From: an uncultured Clostridia bacterium
Lineage (GTDB): Bacteria > Bacillota > Clostridia > TANB77 > CAG-508
Direction: 5' to 3'
Assembly (NCBI GenBank): GCA_944390395.1
Contig: CALXPY010000004.1
Coordinates: 1 to 49,913, forward strand
Length of the DNA stretch: 49,913 nt
Positions 31,173-39,621 of this stretch are shown here, one piece after another (the stretch's first letter is position 1; the number at the start of each line of letters is the position of its first letter). The notes beneath the pieces are model-generated. The model was not told the origin of the DNA. It made no database searches and saw nothing but the letters and a program-made list of their open reading frames with translations. The translations under genes and the position numbers were made by a program.

Positions 31173-31622
31173 TTAATCTTTATTTACATCTTTTAATAAT
31201 TCTAATTGTGATATTAAAAGAGATTCCATTTTTGCTTTATATACATCTAATTGTTTTTCTAGATCTTCCATTTCGCGTTTTTTATTTGCAATTTCTTGAT
31301 CCAATTTATTTGCTTCATCTCTTGCGCTTCCTTGTGCTTCTTTTATTATTTGGTCTGCTTGTTGTTTTGCCAAATCTTTTATTTCATCTGCTGTTGATTG
31401 TGCCATTACTAGAGTATTTTGTAATGTCACTTCTAAATTTTTATACTTTGTCAAGCTTGCTTCCATCTCTTGTATTTTATTCTTGTTTTCTGTTGATTCT
31501 TTATATAATTTTTCATAGTTAAGTGTTAACTCGTCTAAAAATTCGTCTACTTCTTCAACACTATATCCATTCATCATTTGCTTAGCGAATTTTTTGTTTT
31601 CTATGTCTAATGGCGTAAGCAT
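31173..31622 (-). CDS. divIVA: DivIVA family cell-division protein
   Basis: 149 residues. The N-terminal membrane-binding segment LTPLDIENKKFAKQMMNGYSVEEVDEFLDEL is diagnostic of DivIVA/GpsB-type proteins (shown here as two halves: LTPLDIENKKFAK and GYSVEEVDEFLDEL). The rest is a coiled coil. DivIVA marks curved membrane at poles and septa. It lies 22 nt after sepF with AGGAGG before its start. Confidence 0.92.
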   Translation of the reverse strand: MLTPLDIENKKFAKQMMNGYSVEEVDEFLDELTLNYEKLYKESTENKNKIQEMEASLTKYKNLEVTLQNTLVMAQSTADEIKDLAKQQADQIIKEAQGSARDEANKLDQEIANKKREMEDLEKQLDVYKAKMESLLISQLELLKDVNKD

Positions 31623-31644
31623 ATTTATTCCTCCTAACTATTAT

Positions 31645-32133
31645 TTAATTGCTACCGTTTCCATTTCTTAACCAAGAAACTGATAATTTGTTTTTTATTT
31701 CTTCTCTAGCCATTTCATTTTCTATGTCATAGTTATATGGAGCAACTAAGAATATAGAATTTGATATTTTTTTAATATGTCCATCTAATGCATGAACTGC
31801 ACCAGAAACAACATCAACTATTCTTCTAGCAATATCTTTATTAACATATTCTAGATTAACTATAATTGATTTCTTTTCTTTTAATAAATCACATATATAT
31901 TCTGATTGTTCAAATGTTGTTGGTTGTGATATAACCATTTTTACTTGTTGAACTTGAGGCATAGAAACAACCTTTGAGTTTTTTCTTCCCCATATTTTTC
32001 TTTCATCTGAATCTTCTATTTCATTTTCATTTTCTTCTTCAACATCATAATTATTCTCTAAATTTTCTTCTTTTTCTTCAGCTGTATCCATTCCGAATAA
32101 GCCCCAAACTTTTTCCATAATAGCTCCTGACAT
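31645..32133 (-). CDS. sepF: Cell division protein SepF
   Basis: 162 residues. A short N-terminal amphipathic helix (IMEKVWGLFGM) binds membrane, then an acidic linker (about 18-45), then the SepF fold with VVSMPQ, SIIVNLEYVN and DFVSG-like VVSGAVHALDG. SepF anchors and bundles FtsZ. The start at 32133 follows AGGAGG with 8-nt spacing. The C-terminal SVSWLRNGNGSN tail is longer than usual. Confidence 0.92.
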   Translation of the reverse strand: MSGAIMEKVWGLFGMDTAEEKEENLENNYDVEEENENEIEDSDERKIWGRKNSKVVSMPQVQQVKMVISQPTTFEQSEYICDLLKEKKSIIVNLEYVNKDIARRIVDVVSGAVHALDGHIKKISNSIFLVAPYNYDIENEMAREEIKNKLSVSWLRNGNGSN

Positions 32134-32180
32134 TTAAAAAACCTCCTAAACTTATTTGTCATAAGTATTCATTATGTATA

Positions 32181-32209
32181 AGTATCTATCTTTTTTTCCA
32201 TTTTGTCAA
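32181..32209 (-). promoter_or_regulatory. Promoter of sepF-divIVA
   Basis: TTGACA (32209-32204) and GATACT (32186-32181) on the minus strand with 17-nt spacing, about 48 nt before sepF. Confidence 0.5.
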
Positions 32210-32267
32210 TACTTTTTATGTTTGTAATATTAATTTAATATTTTTGTAACATTTTTGTAATATTTCC

Positions 32268-33539
32268 TCATTCTGGATGTGCCATTATTTCGTCATAAAG
32301 TGTTAATACAGTTCTATTACTTATTTCCTCATCACTATAGCCTAATTCTTCCAATTCACTTCTTGTATAGTTGTCTACAATAGAATATTTGTCATTTTCT
32401 CTTAGTATTTTTACCCAAATTTTATCAGTATAACCCGCTAAAATTCTAGTAATATATGCTACTTGATTGCCATTCTTTTCTTCATACCCTATTGCTGAAT
32501 TTGGTATTTTCTTTCCGGTAGTCTTCCACCAAATTATATCAAAAGAAATTTTTCTATAACTTATTAACTGTTCTACACCTTCATTTAATTTAAAAACTAT
32601 AATTCTCTTATTTTTCTCATCTGATATATATTCCACACTACCTTCTACTTCGTCTCCACTTGGTAATCTTAATTTTACTTCATCTCCAAGTTCTGCCTGC
32701 TTTGCAATTTCAGAATCTAAAACTGCTGCAATATAGCATGTAAAGTTATTTATTATCTTTCCACTTTCTGTACTACTTGCTACAACTTCACCAGTTTTTA
32801 TATTTAAATCATTTAAAAAATCTTCCGTTAATGTACTAAAATCATCAGGAGTTAAAACTTCTTCATATCCATCAACCTTATAAGAAACCACACCACTTTC
32901 AGGGGCATTTAAATACTCAGACTCCGAATTTAGTTTGTTTTCGTATTCTTTTCTTTCATCTATTAATTTTTTTAGATATGATCCTGATGGGCTTAACTCT
33001 CCAGCAATCTGTGCTTTTTTTAATATGTCATTATTAATACTCTTTTTGGAATCTTGTATATTTTGTAAATTATTTTCATTTTGTAACGAATCCAACTTTT
33101 CGTCTATACGTTTTTCTAATGCACTAATATCACCAGAAGGTACATTCACTTTTGATAGTACTTCATTTATTTTTTGATCAAGTTCTTGTATCTTTTTATT
33201 TAAATCTTCTTCACCTTCAGAATAATATCTAAATATTGGATCATTTTTAGCTACTTTTTCTCCTTCGGCTCTTATTTGAACCATTCCATTTTTATAATTA
33301 TTTCCTTTTACAACTTGCTCTTCTCGTATAATATATCCTACTGCTGTTTCTTCTTCTACAATTGTTCCTTGTTTTACTACAAAAATATCTGTAGGGTTTT
33401 GTATAAGTTTTATAATTAAATAAATTGCATATATAACAATAATAGCCAAAACTCCAGAAACTATTATTAATTTCTTTTTATTCATATTCTTATATTCAAT
33501 TTTATTTGTTTTTGTCTTCTCTTTAGCTTGTTCTTCCAC
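32268..33539 (-). CDS. HlyD-like membrane protein beside sepF
   Basis: 423 residues. One N-terminal membrane segment (about 24-46, LIIVSGVLAIIVIYAIYLI) leaves the rest outside. Residues 50-110 and 210-240 look like the split lipoyl/barrel-sandwich halves of HlyD-type adaptors (GMVQIRAEGEKVAKNDPIF; APESGVVSYKVDGYE), separated by a coiled coil. No transporter partner is adjacent. The start overlaps the miaA end by 17 nt. Proteins of this shape near sepF in Clostridia are usually annotated HlyD family; a cell-envelope role at division is an inference. Confidence 0.75.
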   Translation of the reverse strand: MEEQAKEKTKTNKIEYKNMNKKKLIIVSGVLAIIVIYAIYLIIKLIQNPTDIFVVKQGTIVEEETAVGYIIREEQVVKGNNYKNGMVQIRAEGEKVAKNDPIFRYYSEGEEDLNKKIQELDQKINEVLSKVNVPSGDISALEKRIDEKLDSLQNENNLQNIQDSKKSINNDILKKAQIAGELSPSGSYLKKLIDERKEYENKLNSESEYLNAPESGVVSYKVDGYEEVLTPDDFSTLTEDFLNDLNIKTGEVVASSTESGKIINNFTCYIAAVLDSEIAKQAELGDEVKLRLPSGDEVEGSVEYISDEKNKRIIVFKLNEGVEQLISYRKISFDIIWWKTTGKKIPNSAIGYEEKNGNQVAYITRILAGYTDKIWVKILRENDKYSIVDNYTRSELEELGYSDEEISNRTVLTLYDEIMAHPE

Positions 33540-34455
33540 TATATACCTCCAAAATAGTGTTAATATTCTTATCCGCTTCTTCTAATCCATTAAGCCAAAT
33601 TGTTTCTTTATTCTTTCTAAACCATGTAAGTTGTCTCTTTGCATATCTTCTTGTTTCCATTTTTATTTTTTCTACCATTTCTTCTTCTGTACAGTTGCCT
33701 TTTAAATATTTTACAACTTCTTTATATCCCAAACCTTGCATTGCAGTTGGCATTATTTTATATGTATTTATCAATTTTTCAACTTCATGTATCAAACCAT
33801 TTTTAAGCATTATATCTACTCTTTTATTTATTCTTTCATATAATTTATCTCTATCCATATCTAATGCAAATACTATATAATTATATTTTGGTTCATTCTT
33901 ACGAGATTCCATTTCTAATTCTGTTTTTGTTTTTCCTGTTTCATTATATATTTCTAGAACTCTCATAATTCTTTTTTTATCATTATGGCTTATATTCTTC
34001 ATTGCCTCAGGATCGATTTTTTGTGCCATTTCATATAAATTTTCTAATCCTTTTTCAACTACCATTTTTTCTAGTTTATTCCTATAATCTATATCTATTT
34101 TACTGTCTTTATATTCTATATTATATATTAGCGAATTAATATATAATCCTGTTCCTCCTACAATTATTGGAACTTTCCTTTTTTTCAAAATTTCTTCTAT
34201 TGCTTTTTCAGCATCTTTTTTATAATCAGCTACACTATATCTTACTTCTGGAGAAAGGAAATCTAATAAATAATGTTTTATTCCTTGTTTTTCCTGTTCT
34301 GTTGGTTTTGCTGTGCCTATATCCATGTCTTTATAAATTTGCATGGAATCACAAGATATTATTTCGCCATTTATTCTTTTAGCAAGTTCTATAGATAAAC
34401 TTGTTTTTCCTGAAGCAGTGGGACCGCACAAAACTATTACTTTAGGCTTACACAT
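33523..34455 (-). CDS. miaA: tRNA dimethylallyltransferase MiaA
   Basis: 310 residues. GPTASGKTSLS is the P-loop, followed by DSMQIYKDMDIGTAKP and the substrate segment HYLLDFLSPEVRYSVADY. GGTGLYINSL and QLTWFRKN near the end are also typical. It adds dimethylallyl to A37 of tRNAs reading UNN codons. It belongs to the mutL-miaA group seen widely in bacteria. Confidence 0.96.
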   Translation of the reverse strand: MCKPKVIVLCGPTASGKTSLSIELAKRINGEIISCDSMQIYKDMDIGTAKPTEQEKQGIKHYLLDFLSPEVRYSVADYKKDAEKAIEEILKKRKVPIIVGGTGLYINSLIYNIEYKDSKIDIDYRNKLEKMVVEKGLENLYEMAQKIDPEAMKNISHNDKKRIMRVLEIYNETGKTKTELEMESRKNEPKYNYIVFALDMDRDKLYERINKRVDIMLKNGLIHEVEKLINTYKIMPTAMQGLGYKEVVKYLKGNCTEEEMVEKIKMETRRYAKRQLTWFRKNKETIWLNGLEEADKNINTILEVYSGRTS

Positions 34456-34481
34456 TTTTTAACATTCCTTTCTCTTTCTGA

Positions 34482-34910
34482 TTATGATCTACTGTTAATC
34501 ATATTTACTATTCCTAATTGAATATCTTTAAAGTAGAAAAATTCAATTATCAAAATTATTATTAATACAATTGCTAATAATATATATCTGTTTCTTAGTT
34601 TATCTCCTCGTAATTTTCCATTTTGATAATGTCTAAAAGAACTAGCTGCGAAAGGCAAAATTACTATAGCATTTAGTGGAACGAATGTAAAAGTAATAAA
34701 ATTTTGTATTGCCTCTGATAATTCCTGCATTTCTATTTTATCAGTACTTAGCCAATAAACTCCTGAGACTAACATATACATTATAGCTATTCCAACAATT
34801 ATAAAGATACCTTTAGTTTTCTTTTCCATGTTTTTCCCTAAAAAGTGCCATGTCGTTAAAACTGCTACAATATTTAAAACCAATATACATAAATATATAA
34901 ATATATCCAT
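34482..34910 (-). CDS. Four-helix membrane protein between mutL and miaA
   Basis: 142 residues from the ATG at 34910, which has AAAGGA upstream; a longer frame to 35006 would overlap mutL by 73 nt. Four hydrophobic segments are clear (IYLCILVLNIVAVLT, IFIIVGIAIMYMLVSG, FITFTFVPLNAIVIL and a final ILLAIVLIIILI stretch). No family is recognised. It lies 23 nt after mutL and 26 nt before miaA, so it is cotranscribed with them. Confidence 0.7.
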   Translation of the reverse strand: MDIFIYLCILVLNIVAVLTTWHFLGKNMEKKTKGIFIIVGIAIMYMLVSGVYWLSTDKIEMQELSEAIQNFITFTFVPLNAIVILPFAASSFRHYQNGKLRGDKLRNRYILLAIVLIIILIIEFFYFKDIQLGIVNMINSRS

Positions 34911-34933
34911 TTCTAATTCAATCCTTTCATCTC

Positions 34934-37078
34934 TTATCTTCTTGAAAATTTCTTTTCTATATCTGTTTTTGTCATTTTTATTGCTGTTGGTCTTCCATGT
35001 GGACATGTAAAAGGATTATTAAGTACTAATAATTGTTTCATTAAATTATCTACTTCCTCTTTAGTCAATGCCATATTTGCTTTTACAGCTGCTTTACATG
35101 CTACTGTAGATATAAACTTTTCTTCTATTTCTTGTTTTGCAGTTCTAGCAACTGAATTTATTTCATCCAACGTTTCTAAGAATAATTCTTTTGTATCCAT
35201 ATCTATGCATATATTAGGAACACCACTTAATTTTATAGTATTTTCTCCAAATTCTTCAACAGTAAATCCTGCTTTTCTAAACATTTCCATGTTATCTTTT
35301 GCTATATCCATCTCTTTGTGTGTCAAATTTATTATATCTGGCAATAGCATAAGTTGAGAATCTTTTTGAGAATCACTATAATAATTTTCCTTAATTCGTT
35401 CATACATTATTCTTTCATGTGCTGCATGTTGGTCAATAATATATAAATCCTTATCCATTTCTATGATAATGTATGTTGAGAATGCTATACCAATAAATTT
35501 ATATGGTGGAATTTGCTCTCCACTTCCAGAAAAAATAGAAATATTTTCTGCAGTGCTTATATCATTATCTTGAATTTTATAATCTTCTTGTTTTTCTGTA
35601 ACCGTTTCTACCTTATTTGTATCTAGAGGCATTTTTCCAAAAGTTTTTACATACATCTCATCGAAAGTTGGATTTTTTTCTTCTATTTTTAATTTATTTA
35701 ATTCTTCCATCTTTTTCATAAATATCTCATTAGTTTCCTGCAAATTAGCAGGTTCAGATTGTTTATTTACTTGTATATTTTGTATTCCTTTATCCTCTAA
35801 ATTATCAGGTTCTTTTTTTATCTCATCAATATTGTTATGCTTGTTATACACTTGCTCAATTACATTTTCTGTTTCTTCAATTTTTTCCTTTTTTTCTCCA
35901 ACAAATTTTTTAAACAAATTACTTAAAGAATTTAAAGGTTTTATTTCTGGCTCTTCTTCAATTTTTTGTTCAGTATATTCATTAGCTTTTGGTAGTTCTG
36001 TTTTTATTTCTTGTGCCACATTATTAAATTTAAAAGCATTTTCTATTTTAGGTTCATCACTTTTTTGCTGTACAGGATCAGAAACCAAATCTCCTTTTAG
36101 AAGTGTATCTTTTATTGCATGATATACTGCTTTAAAAACTTTTCCCTCGTCTTCAAATCTTACTTCTAATTTAGCTGGATGAACATTTACATCTACTTTT
36201 TGAGGATTAATTTCTAAATTTAATATTAAGAATCCATATTTTCCTATTGTAATTAAACCTTTATAGCCTTGTTCAGCTGCACTTGTTAAAGATTTATCTT
36301 TAATATATCTGTTATTAACAAAAAACAATTGATTTGATCTATTTGATCTAGCAATGTTTGGCTTTCCAATAACTCCTTTTACTTTTATATCCTCATATTC
36401 ATAATCTACGTTTAAAATATTATCAGAGATTTCTTTACCGTATATGCTATATATTACAGCTTTAATGTCATTATTTCCATTAGTTTGTATTATAGTTTTT
36501 CCAGAATTTATTAATTTTATAGCAATTTCTGGATGTACAAGTGCTATTCTAGTAATTACATCTTCTATATATCCTGCTTCTGTAAAATCTTTTTTCAAAA
36601 ATTTATATCTTACAGGTGTATTGTAGAATAAATTAGTTACTGTAAAAATAGTTCCTTTTTGACAACCTACTTCTTGTTTATTTAATACTTTTCCTCCTTC
36701 TATTTCTACTTTATATCCAATATCTTCATCTTCTGTTCTAGAAATAAGCTCTACATTGCTTATTGCTGCAATACTTGCTAAAGCCTCACCTCTAAATCCC
36801 ATAGAAGTTACAGTTGATAAATCCTCTGCACTCCTTATTTTACTTGTAGCATGTCTTTCAAAAGCTATCTCTAAGTCATCTCTTGCAATTCCTTTACCAT
36901 TATCTGTAATACGTATGTAAGAAATTCCACCATTTTTTATTTCTACTAATATATTTGTTGCACCAGCATCTATTGAATTCTCTACCATTTCTTTTACTAC
37001 AGAAGCTGGTCTTTCAATAACTTCACCAGCTGCAATTTTATTTATTGTTAAATCATCTAATAAAACTATATTTCCCAT
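34934..37078 (-). CDS. mutL: DNA mismatch repair protein MutL
   Basis: 714 residues. GHKL ATPase motifs are present: EMVENSIDAGA, DNGKGI and GFRGEALASI. A long unconserved linker (about 340-520) follows. The C-terminal domain has DQHAAHERIMYE, the metal-dependent endonuclease motif, and CPHGRP, the C-terminal metal site. The protein is therefore a nicking MutL, as in bacteria without MutH. No mutS is adjacent. The start follows GGAGG. Confidence 0.95.
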   Translation of the reverse strand: MGNIVLLDDLTINKIAAGEVIERPASVVKEMVENSIDAGATNILVEIKNGGISYIRITDNGKGIARDDLEIAFERHATSKIRSAEDLSTVTSMGFRGEALASIAAISNVELISRTEDEDIGYKVEIEGGKVLNKQEVGCQKGTIFTVTNLFYNTPVRYKFLKKDFTEAGYIEDVITRIALVHPEIAIKLINSGKTIIQTNGNNDIKAVIYSIYGKEISDNILNVDYEYEDIKVKGVIGKPNIARSNRSNQLFFVNNRYIKDKSLTSAAEQGYKGLITIGKYGFLILNLEINPQKVDVNVHPAKLEVRFEDEGKVFKAVYHAIKDTLLKGDLVSDPVQQKSDEPKIENAFKFNNVAQEIKTELPKANEYTEQKIEEEPEIKPLNSLSNLFKKFVGEKKEKIEETENVIEQVYNKHNNIDEIKKEPDNLEDKGIQNIQVNKQSEPANLQETNEIFMKKMEELNKLKIEEKNPTFDEMYVKTFGKMPLDTNKVETVTEKQEDYKIQDNDISTAENISIFSGSGEQIPPYKFIGIAFSTYIIIEMDKDLYIIDQHAAHERIMYERIKENYYSDSQKDSQLMLLPDIINLTHKEMDIAKDNMEMFRKAGFTVEEFGENTIKLSGVPNICIDMDTKELFLETLDEINSVARTAKQEIEEKFISTVACKAAVKANMALTKEEVDNLMKQLLVLNNPFTCPHGRPTAIKMTKTDIEKKFSRR

Positions 37079-37283
37079 TTAATTCCTCCATATATTCTTT
37101 AGTACTATCTTTCTACAAAAATTATATCATTATATGCTTTTTTTGTATAGTTTTTTTAAGTTTTTTTTAAAATACATAACTAACCGTAAATTTACAAAGT
37201 GACTTCCAAATCTAATATATAAATATGGAAATAAGCTTTACACGAAAATGAATTTTAGTAATTTTACATTTGTAACACTTTTT

Positions 37284-37313
37284 ATAATATTTGAATAATA
37301 TATATCATACTAA
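37284..37313 (+). promoter_or_regulatory. Sigma-E-like promoter of the Cys-rich peptides
   Basis: TAATATT (37285-37291), a 14-nt spacer and CATACTAA (37306-37313) match the mother-cell sigma-E pattern (kmATATT, N14, CATACAnT) with two mismatches. The first peptide starts 40 nt downstream. Assignment rests on the motif alone. Confidence 0.4.
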
Positions 37314-37352
37314 AGATTAACAAAAAATCATTTTTTATAGGAGGTAAAGCAA

Positions 37353-37475
37353 ATGGGATGTTGTTGTAATAACAGTGAGCTTCTATGGTTTATAATTTTG
37401 TTCTTATTACTATTCTGTTGTGGTAACAATGGTCGTTCAAATTCTTGTTGCTGCGATAATAACTGTGGTTGCTAG
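37353..37475 (+). CDS. 40-aa Cys-rich membrane peptide
   Basis: MGCCCNNSE, then a hydrophobic span (LLWFIILFLLLFCC), then Gly/Asn/Cys (SCCCDNNCGC). There are ten Cys in 40 residues. The start has GGAGG with 8-nt spacing. A second peptide of the same design follows 32 nt later. Clostridial genomes often carry such short Cys-rich membrane peptides, some labelled chorion-class or YjcZ-like. With the sigma-E-like promoter, a spore-coat or mother-cell membrane role is plausible but unproven. Confidence 0.7.
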   Translation: MGCCCNNSELLWFIILFLLLFCCGNNGRSNSCCCDNNCGC

Positions 37476-37507
37476 GATTAAATTCTACATAGAAAGGGGG
37501 GAATTAT

Positions 37508-37627
37508 ATGCCAGAAAATAGAGGATGCGGATGTGGTTTCGGATTTGGAGATGACTGCATTTGGATAATAATAGTTCTTATTTTAATATGTTGTTGCTGT
37601 GGTGGCAATAGAAATAGCTGCTGCTAA
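37508..37627 (+). CDS. 39-aa Cys-rich membrane peptide
   Basis: Starts MPENRGCGCGFGFGDDC, continues IWIIIVLILICCCC and ends GGNRNSCC, with nine Cys. The start is preceded by AAAGGGGGG. It has the same architecture as the peptide at 37353 and shares its transcript. The Gly-Phe-Gly run suggests a coat- or envelope-associated peptide. No exact family recognised. Confidence 0.7.
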   Translation: MPENRGCGCGFGFGDDCIWIIIVLILICCCCGGNRNSCC

Positions 37628-37661
37628 TAACATAGAACAATAGCGGGCTTCATTAGTAGAA

Positions 37662-37697
37662 AAGCATGAGCTCTCGCTCATGCTTATTTATTTTTTA
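37662..37697. terminator. Terminator after the Cys-rich peptides
   Basis: AAGCATGAGC-TCTC-GCTCATGCTT followed by ATTTATTTTTT. It also overlaps the stop codon of the convergent 45-aa gene. Confidence 0.85.
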
Positions 37698-37821
37698 TTC
37701 TTTGTTCTTCTTTTCTTCTATCTGTTTTTCTTTTATCTTTATTCACATTAGTTGTACGTTTTCTTCTGTCATCATTTTTTCTTCTATCTTCAAAAAGATT
37801 TCCTTCTCTATCAACTATCAT
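37684..37821 (-). CDS. 45-aa basic protein with repeated DRR motif
   Basis: A short minus-strand gene with a clear GAGGAG site 7 nt before the ATG. It reads MIVDREGNLFEDRRK, then NDDRRKRTTN, then DKRKTDRRKEEQRIKNK. DRRK or a close variant occurs about every 10-13 residues, giving a strongly basic, charged protein with no hydrophobic segment. It converges on the Cys-rich peptide terminator. It may bind nucleic acid or an acidic surface. No family recognised. Confidence 0.6.
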   Translation of the reverse strand: MIVDREGNLFEDRRKNDDRRKRTTNVNKDKRKTDRRKEEQRIKNK

Positions 37822-37908
37822 ATTTCTCTCCTCGCTTTTGTTTATTTTATTATATATTACATTATTTTCTTTAACAAATCAATAACTTTTGAAAATATTA
37901 TTTACCAT

Positions 37909-38616
37909 TTATTCATTAATAAGTTTTTTTATAAGTTTTGAAACACTTGAACATTCACCTTTACTTACCTTTTTTACTTCTTCTTTTGCATTTTCTATTG
38001 AATATCCATTAAATTTTTCTATCATTTCTACATCATTATAACTATCTCCTATAGTATAAACATTATCTTTCTTTATATTTTCTAAGTTCGAAAGTTCTTG
38101 TACAGCCTTTGCTTTATTTGTTTTAGCAGATATTACTTCAACTGCATTACTAGTAGGTAATAAATAACTTTCCACTTTATCTTTGTATTTTTTATTTATA
38201 TAATCATTAATCTCTTTAGCTTCTTCAAGCGTTCTATACTTTTTATTTATTTTAGTAATATTTTTATTTTTTATACTAACTCTACTTTCTAATCCGCTAC
38301 ATGCAAACATAGTCTCTTGATCTTGTAAATCTAATTCTTTAACCAAATCTAATTTTACATTCTCATCAATAACATAATTACTTATTGTTTCTTCTTCTTT
38401 ATTTAAAATAGTAGCTCCATGATTAATAACTAAATAATCATACTTTATATCGTATTTTTTCTTTTTCTTACCAAAATCATAATATGATCTTCCAGTTGCT
38501 ATTACAAATAGATTATTTAATCTTCTAAATTTTTCTACTTCTTCCACATTTAGTTTTACATTATCTTCATCTGTATAAAAAGTTCCATCATAATCACTTA
38601 CCAACATCTTTTTCAT
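37909..38616 (-). CDS. HAD-superfamily phosphatase, Cof type
   Basis: 235 residues. SDYDGTFYT gives the DxDGT nucleophile motif near the N-terminus, IATGRS is motif II, and IGDSYNDVEMI is motif IV with its metal Asp residues. The cap is of the C2 (Cof) type. It dephosphorylates small phosphorylated metabolites; the substrate is unknown. It is monocistronic, downstream of the rpmA terminator. Confidence 0.88.
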   Translation of the reverse strand: MKKMLVSDYDGTFYTDEDNVKLNVEEVEKFRRLNNLFVIATGRSYYDFGKKKKKYDIKYDYLVINHGATILNKEEETISNYVIDENVKLDLVKELDLQDQETMFACSGLESRVSIKNKNITKINKKYRTLEEAKEINDYINKKYKDKVESYLLPTSNAVEVISAKTNKAKAVQELSNLENIKKDNVYTIGDSYNDVEMIEKFNGYSIENAKEEVKKVSKGECSSVSKLIKKLINE

Positions 38617-38699
38617 AATACTAATTCTCCAACTACTATTTTTATATCTTATTTATATCATAAAAGTAAAATAAAAACAATATTTTAGTAAAAAGTAAG

Positions 38700-38735
38700 G
38701 TACAAAAAAATCGGGTTATAAAACCCAATTTTTTT
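38700..38735 (-). terminator. Terminator of rplU-rpmA
   Basis: On the minus strand AAATTGGGTT/AACCCGATTT, with one G-U pair, is followed by TTTTTTT. It lies just after the rpmA stop. Confidence 0.85.
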
Positions 38736-38739
38736 ATAC

Positions 38740-39015
38740 TTATTCAGCCTTTTTACCTTCTTCTACAGGATAAACACTGACTTTCTTTTTATCTCTTCCT
38801 AGTCTTTCAAATTTAACTCTTCCAGTTACTTTTGCAAATAATGTATCATCGCTACCAATTCCTACATTAGTTCCTGGATGTATTTTTGTTCCTCTTTGTC
38901 TAACTAAGATATTTCCAGCTGGAACTATTTGTCCATCTGCTCTTTTAAGGCCTAAACGTTTAGACTCACTGTCTCTACCGTTCTTAACACTACCTTGCCC
39001 TTTTTTATGAGCCAT
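38740..39015 (-). CDS. rpmA: 50S ribosomal protein bL27
   Basis: 91 residues. It begins [19 protein letters not shown], so it starts directly at the mature N-terminus and lacks the cleavable extension usual in Bacillota. The rest ([22 protein letters not shown]) is canonical. bL27 reaches towards the peptidyl-transferase centre. The protease gene prp, normally between rplU and rpmA in Bacillota, is absent: only 47 nt separate the two genes. Confidence 0.96.
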   Translation of the reverse strand: MAHKKGQGSVKNGRDSESKRLGLKRADGQIVPAGNILVRQRGTKIHPGTNVGIGSDDTLFAKVTGRVKFERLGRDKKKVSVYPVEEGKKAE

Positions 39016-39062
39016 GTCTTCTCACTCCCTCCGTCTGCTTATTTTTTATATTTCTCTTTATA

Positions 39063-39467
39063 TTAAACTTCTTTTTTCTCTGCAGCTTTTTTAGTTGTAG
39101 TTTTCTTAGTTGTAGTCTCTTTTGCAGATGCTTCTTTTGCTTCTGCTTTTTCTGCAGCTGTTTTTATTTTAGTAATTTCAACTTTAGTATATGGTTGTCT
39201 ATGACCTTGTGTTCTTCTATAGTTCTTTTTAGCTTTATATTTATATACTAAAACTTTCTTTCCTTTACCATGAGAAACTACTTTTCCTTCAACTTTTACA
39301 CCTTTAACATAAGGAGCTCCTACTTGTACTTTTCCATCATCAGATATTAAAACAACATTATCAAATGTTACTTTTTTTCCTTCTTCTACATCTAATTTTT
39401 CAAAGAAAATAACTTCTCCTTCTGCTACTTTGTATTGTCTTCCACAGCTTTCAATAATTGCGTACAT
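39063..39467 (-). CDS. rplU: 50S ribosomal protein bL21 with a long C-terminal tail
   Basis: 134 residues; typical bL21 has about 103. The core ([35 protein letters not shown]) is standard and ends near residue 101. The remaining 33 residues are a Lys/Ala/Thr tail with [12 protein letters not shown] repeats, probably disordered and RNA-binding. It is the first gene after an L21-type leader and a strong promoter. Confidence 0.95.
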   Translation of the reverse strand: MYAIIESCGRQYKVAEGEVIFFEKLDVEEGKKVTFDNVVLISDDGKVQVGAPYVKGVKVEGKVVSHGKGKKVLVYKYKAKKNYRRTQGHRQPYTKVEITKIKTAAEKAEAKEASAKETTTKKTTTKKAAEKKEV

Positions 39468-39566
39468 TATATGTACACCTCCTCTTATATGTATACTCGC
39501 TAAGCATAAAATACAAGGCAGTTAGCTATTGCTAACATTTAGTTGCCCGACCCAGGCGGCTTACAG
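39468..39566 (-). ncRNA. Ribosomal protein L21 leader (cis-regulatory RNA)
   Basis: The 5' UTR of rplU starts about 6-7 nt after the -10 at 39573-39578. It contains the GC-rich segment GCCGCCTGGGTCGGGC, unusual for this AT-rich genome, and the perfect hairpin GTTAGC-AATA-GCTAAC. This is the position and general layout of the L21 leader family of Bacillota, which is thought to let L21 control its own operon. Assigned by context and partial recall; a covariance-model search would settle it. Confidence 0.55.
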
Positions 39567-39572
39567 ATAAAT

Positions 39573-39601
39573 ATTTTACCATAATTTCTATAAGTTGTCA
39601 A
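39573..39601 (-). promoter_or_regulatory. Sigma-A promoter of rplU-rpmA
   Basis: TTGACA (39601-39596) and TAAAAT (39578-39573) on the minus strand with 17-nt spacing. Confidence 0.8.
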
Positions 39602-39621
39602 CAGTTGGTGAAAATTCAGCA

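Noticed and set aside
34911..35006. N-terminal extension of the membrane protein into mutL
   Set aside because: It would overlap mutL by 73 nt and has no ribosome site, whereas the ATG at 34910 has one.
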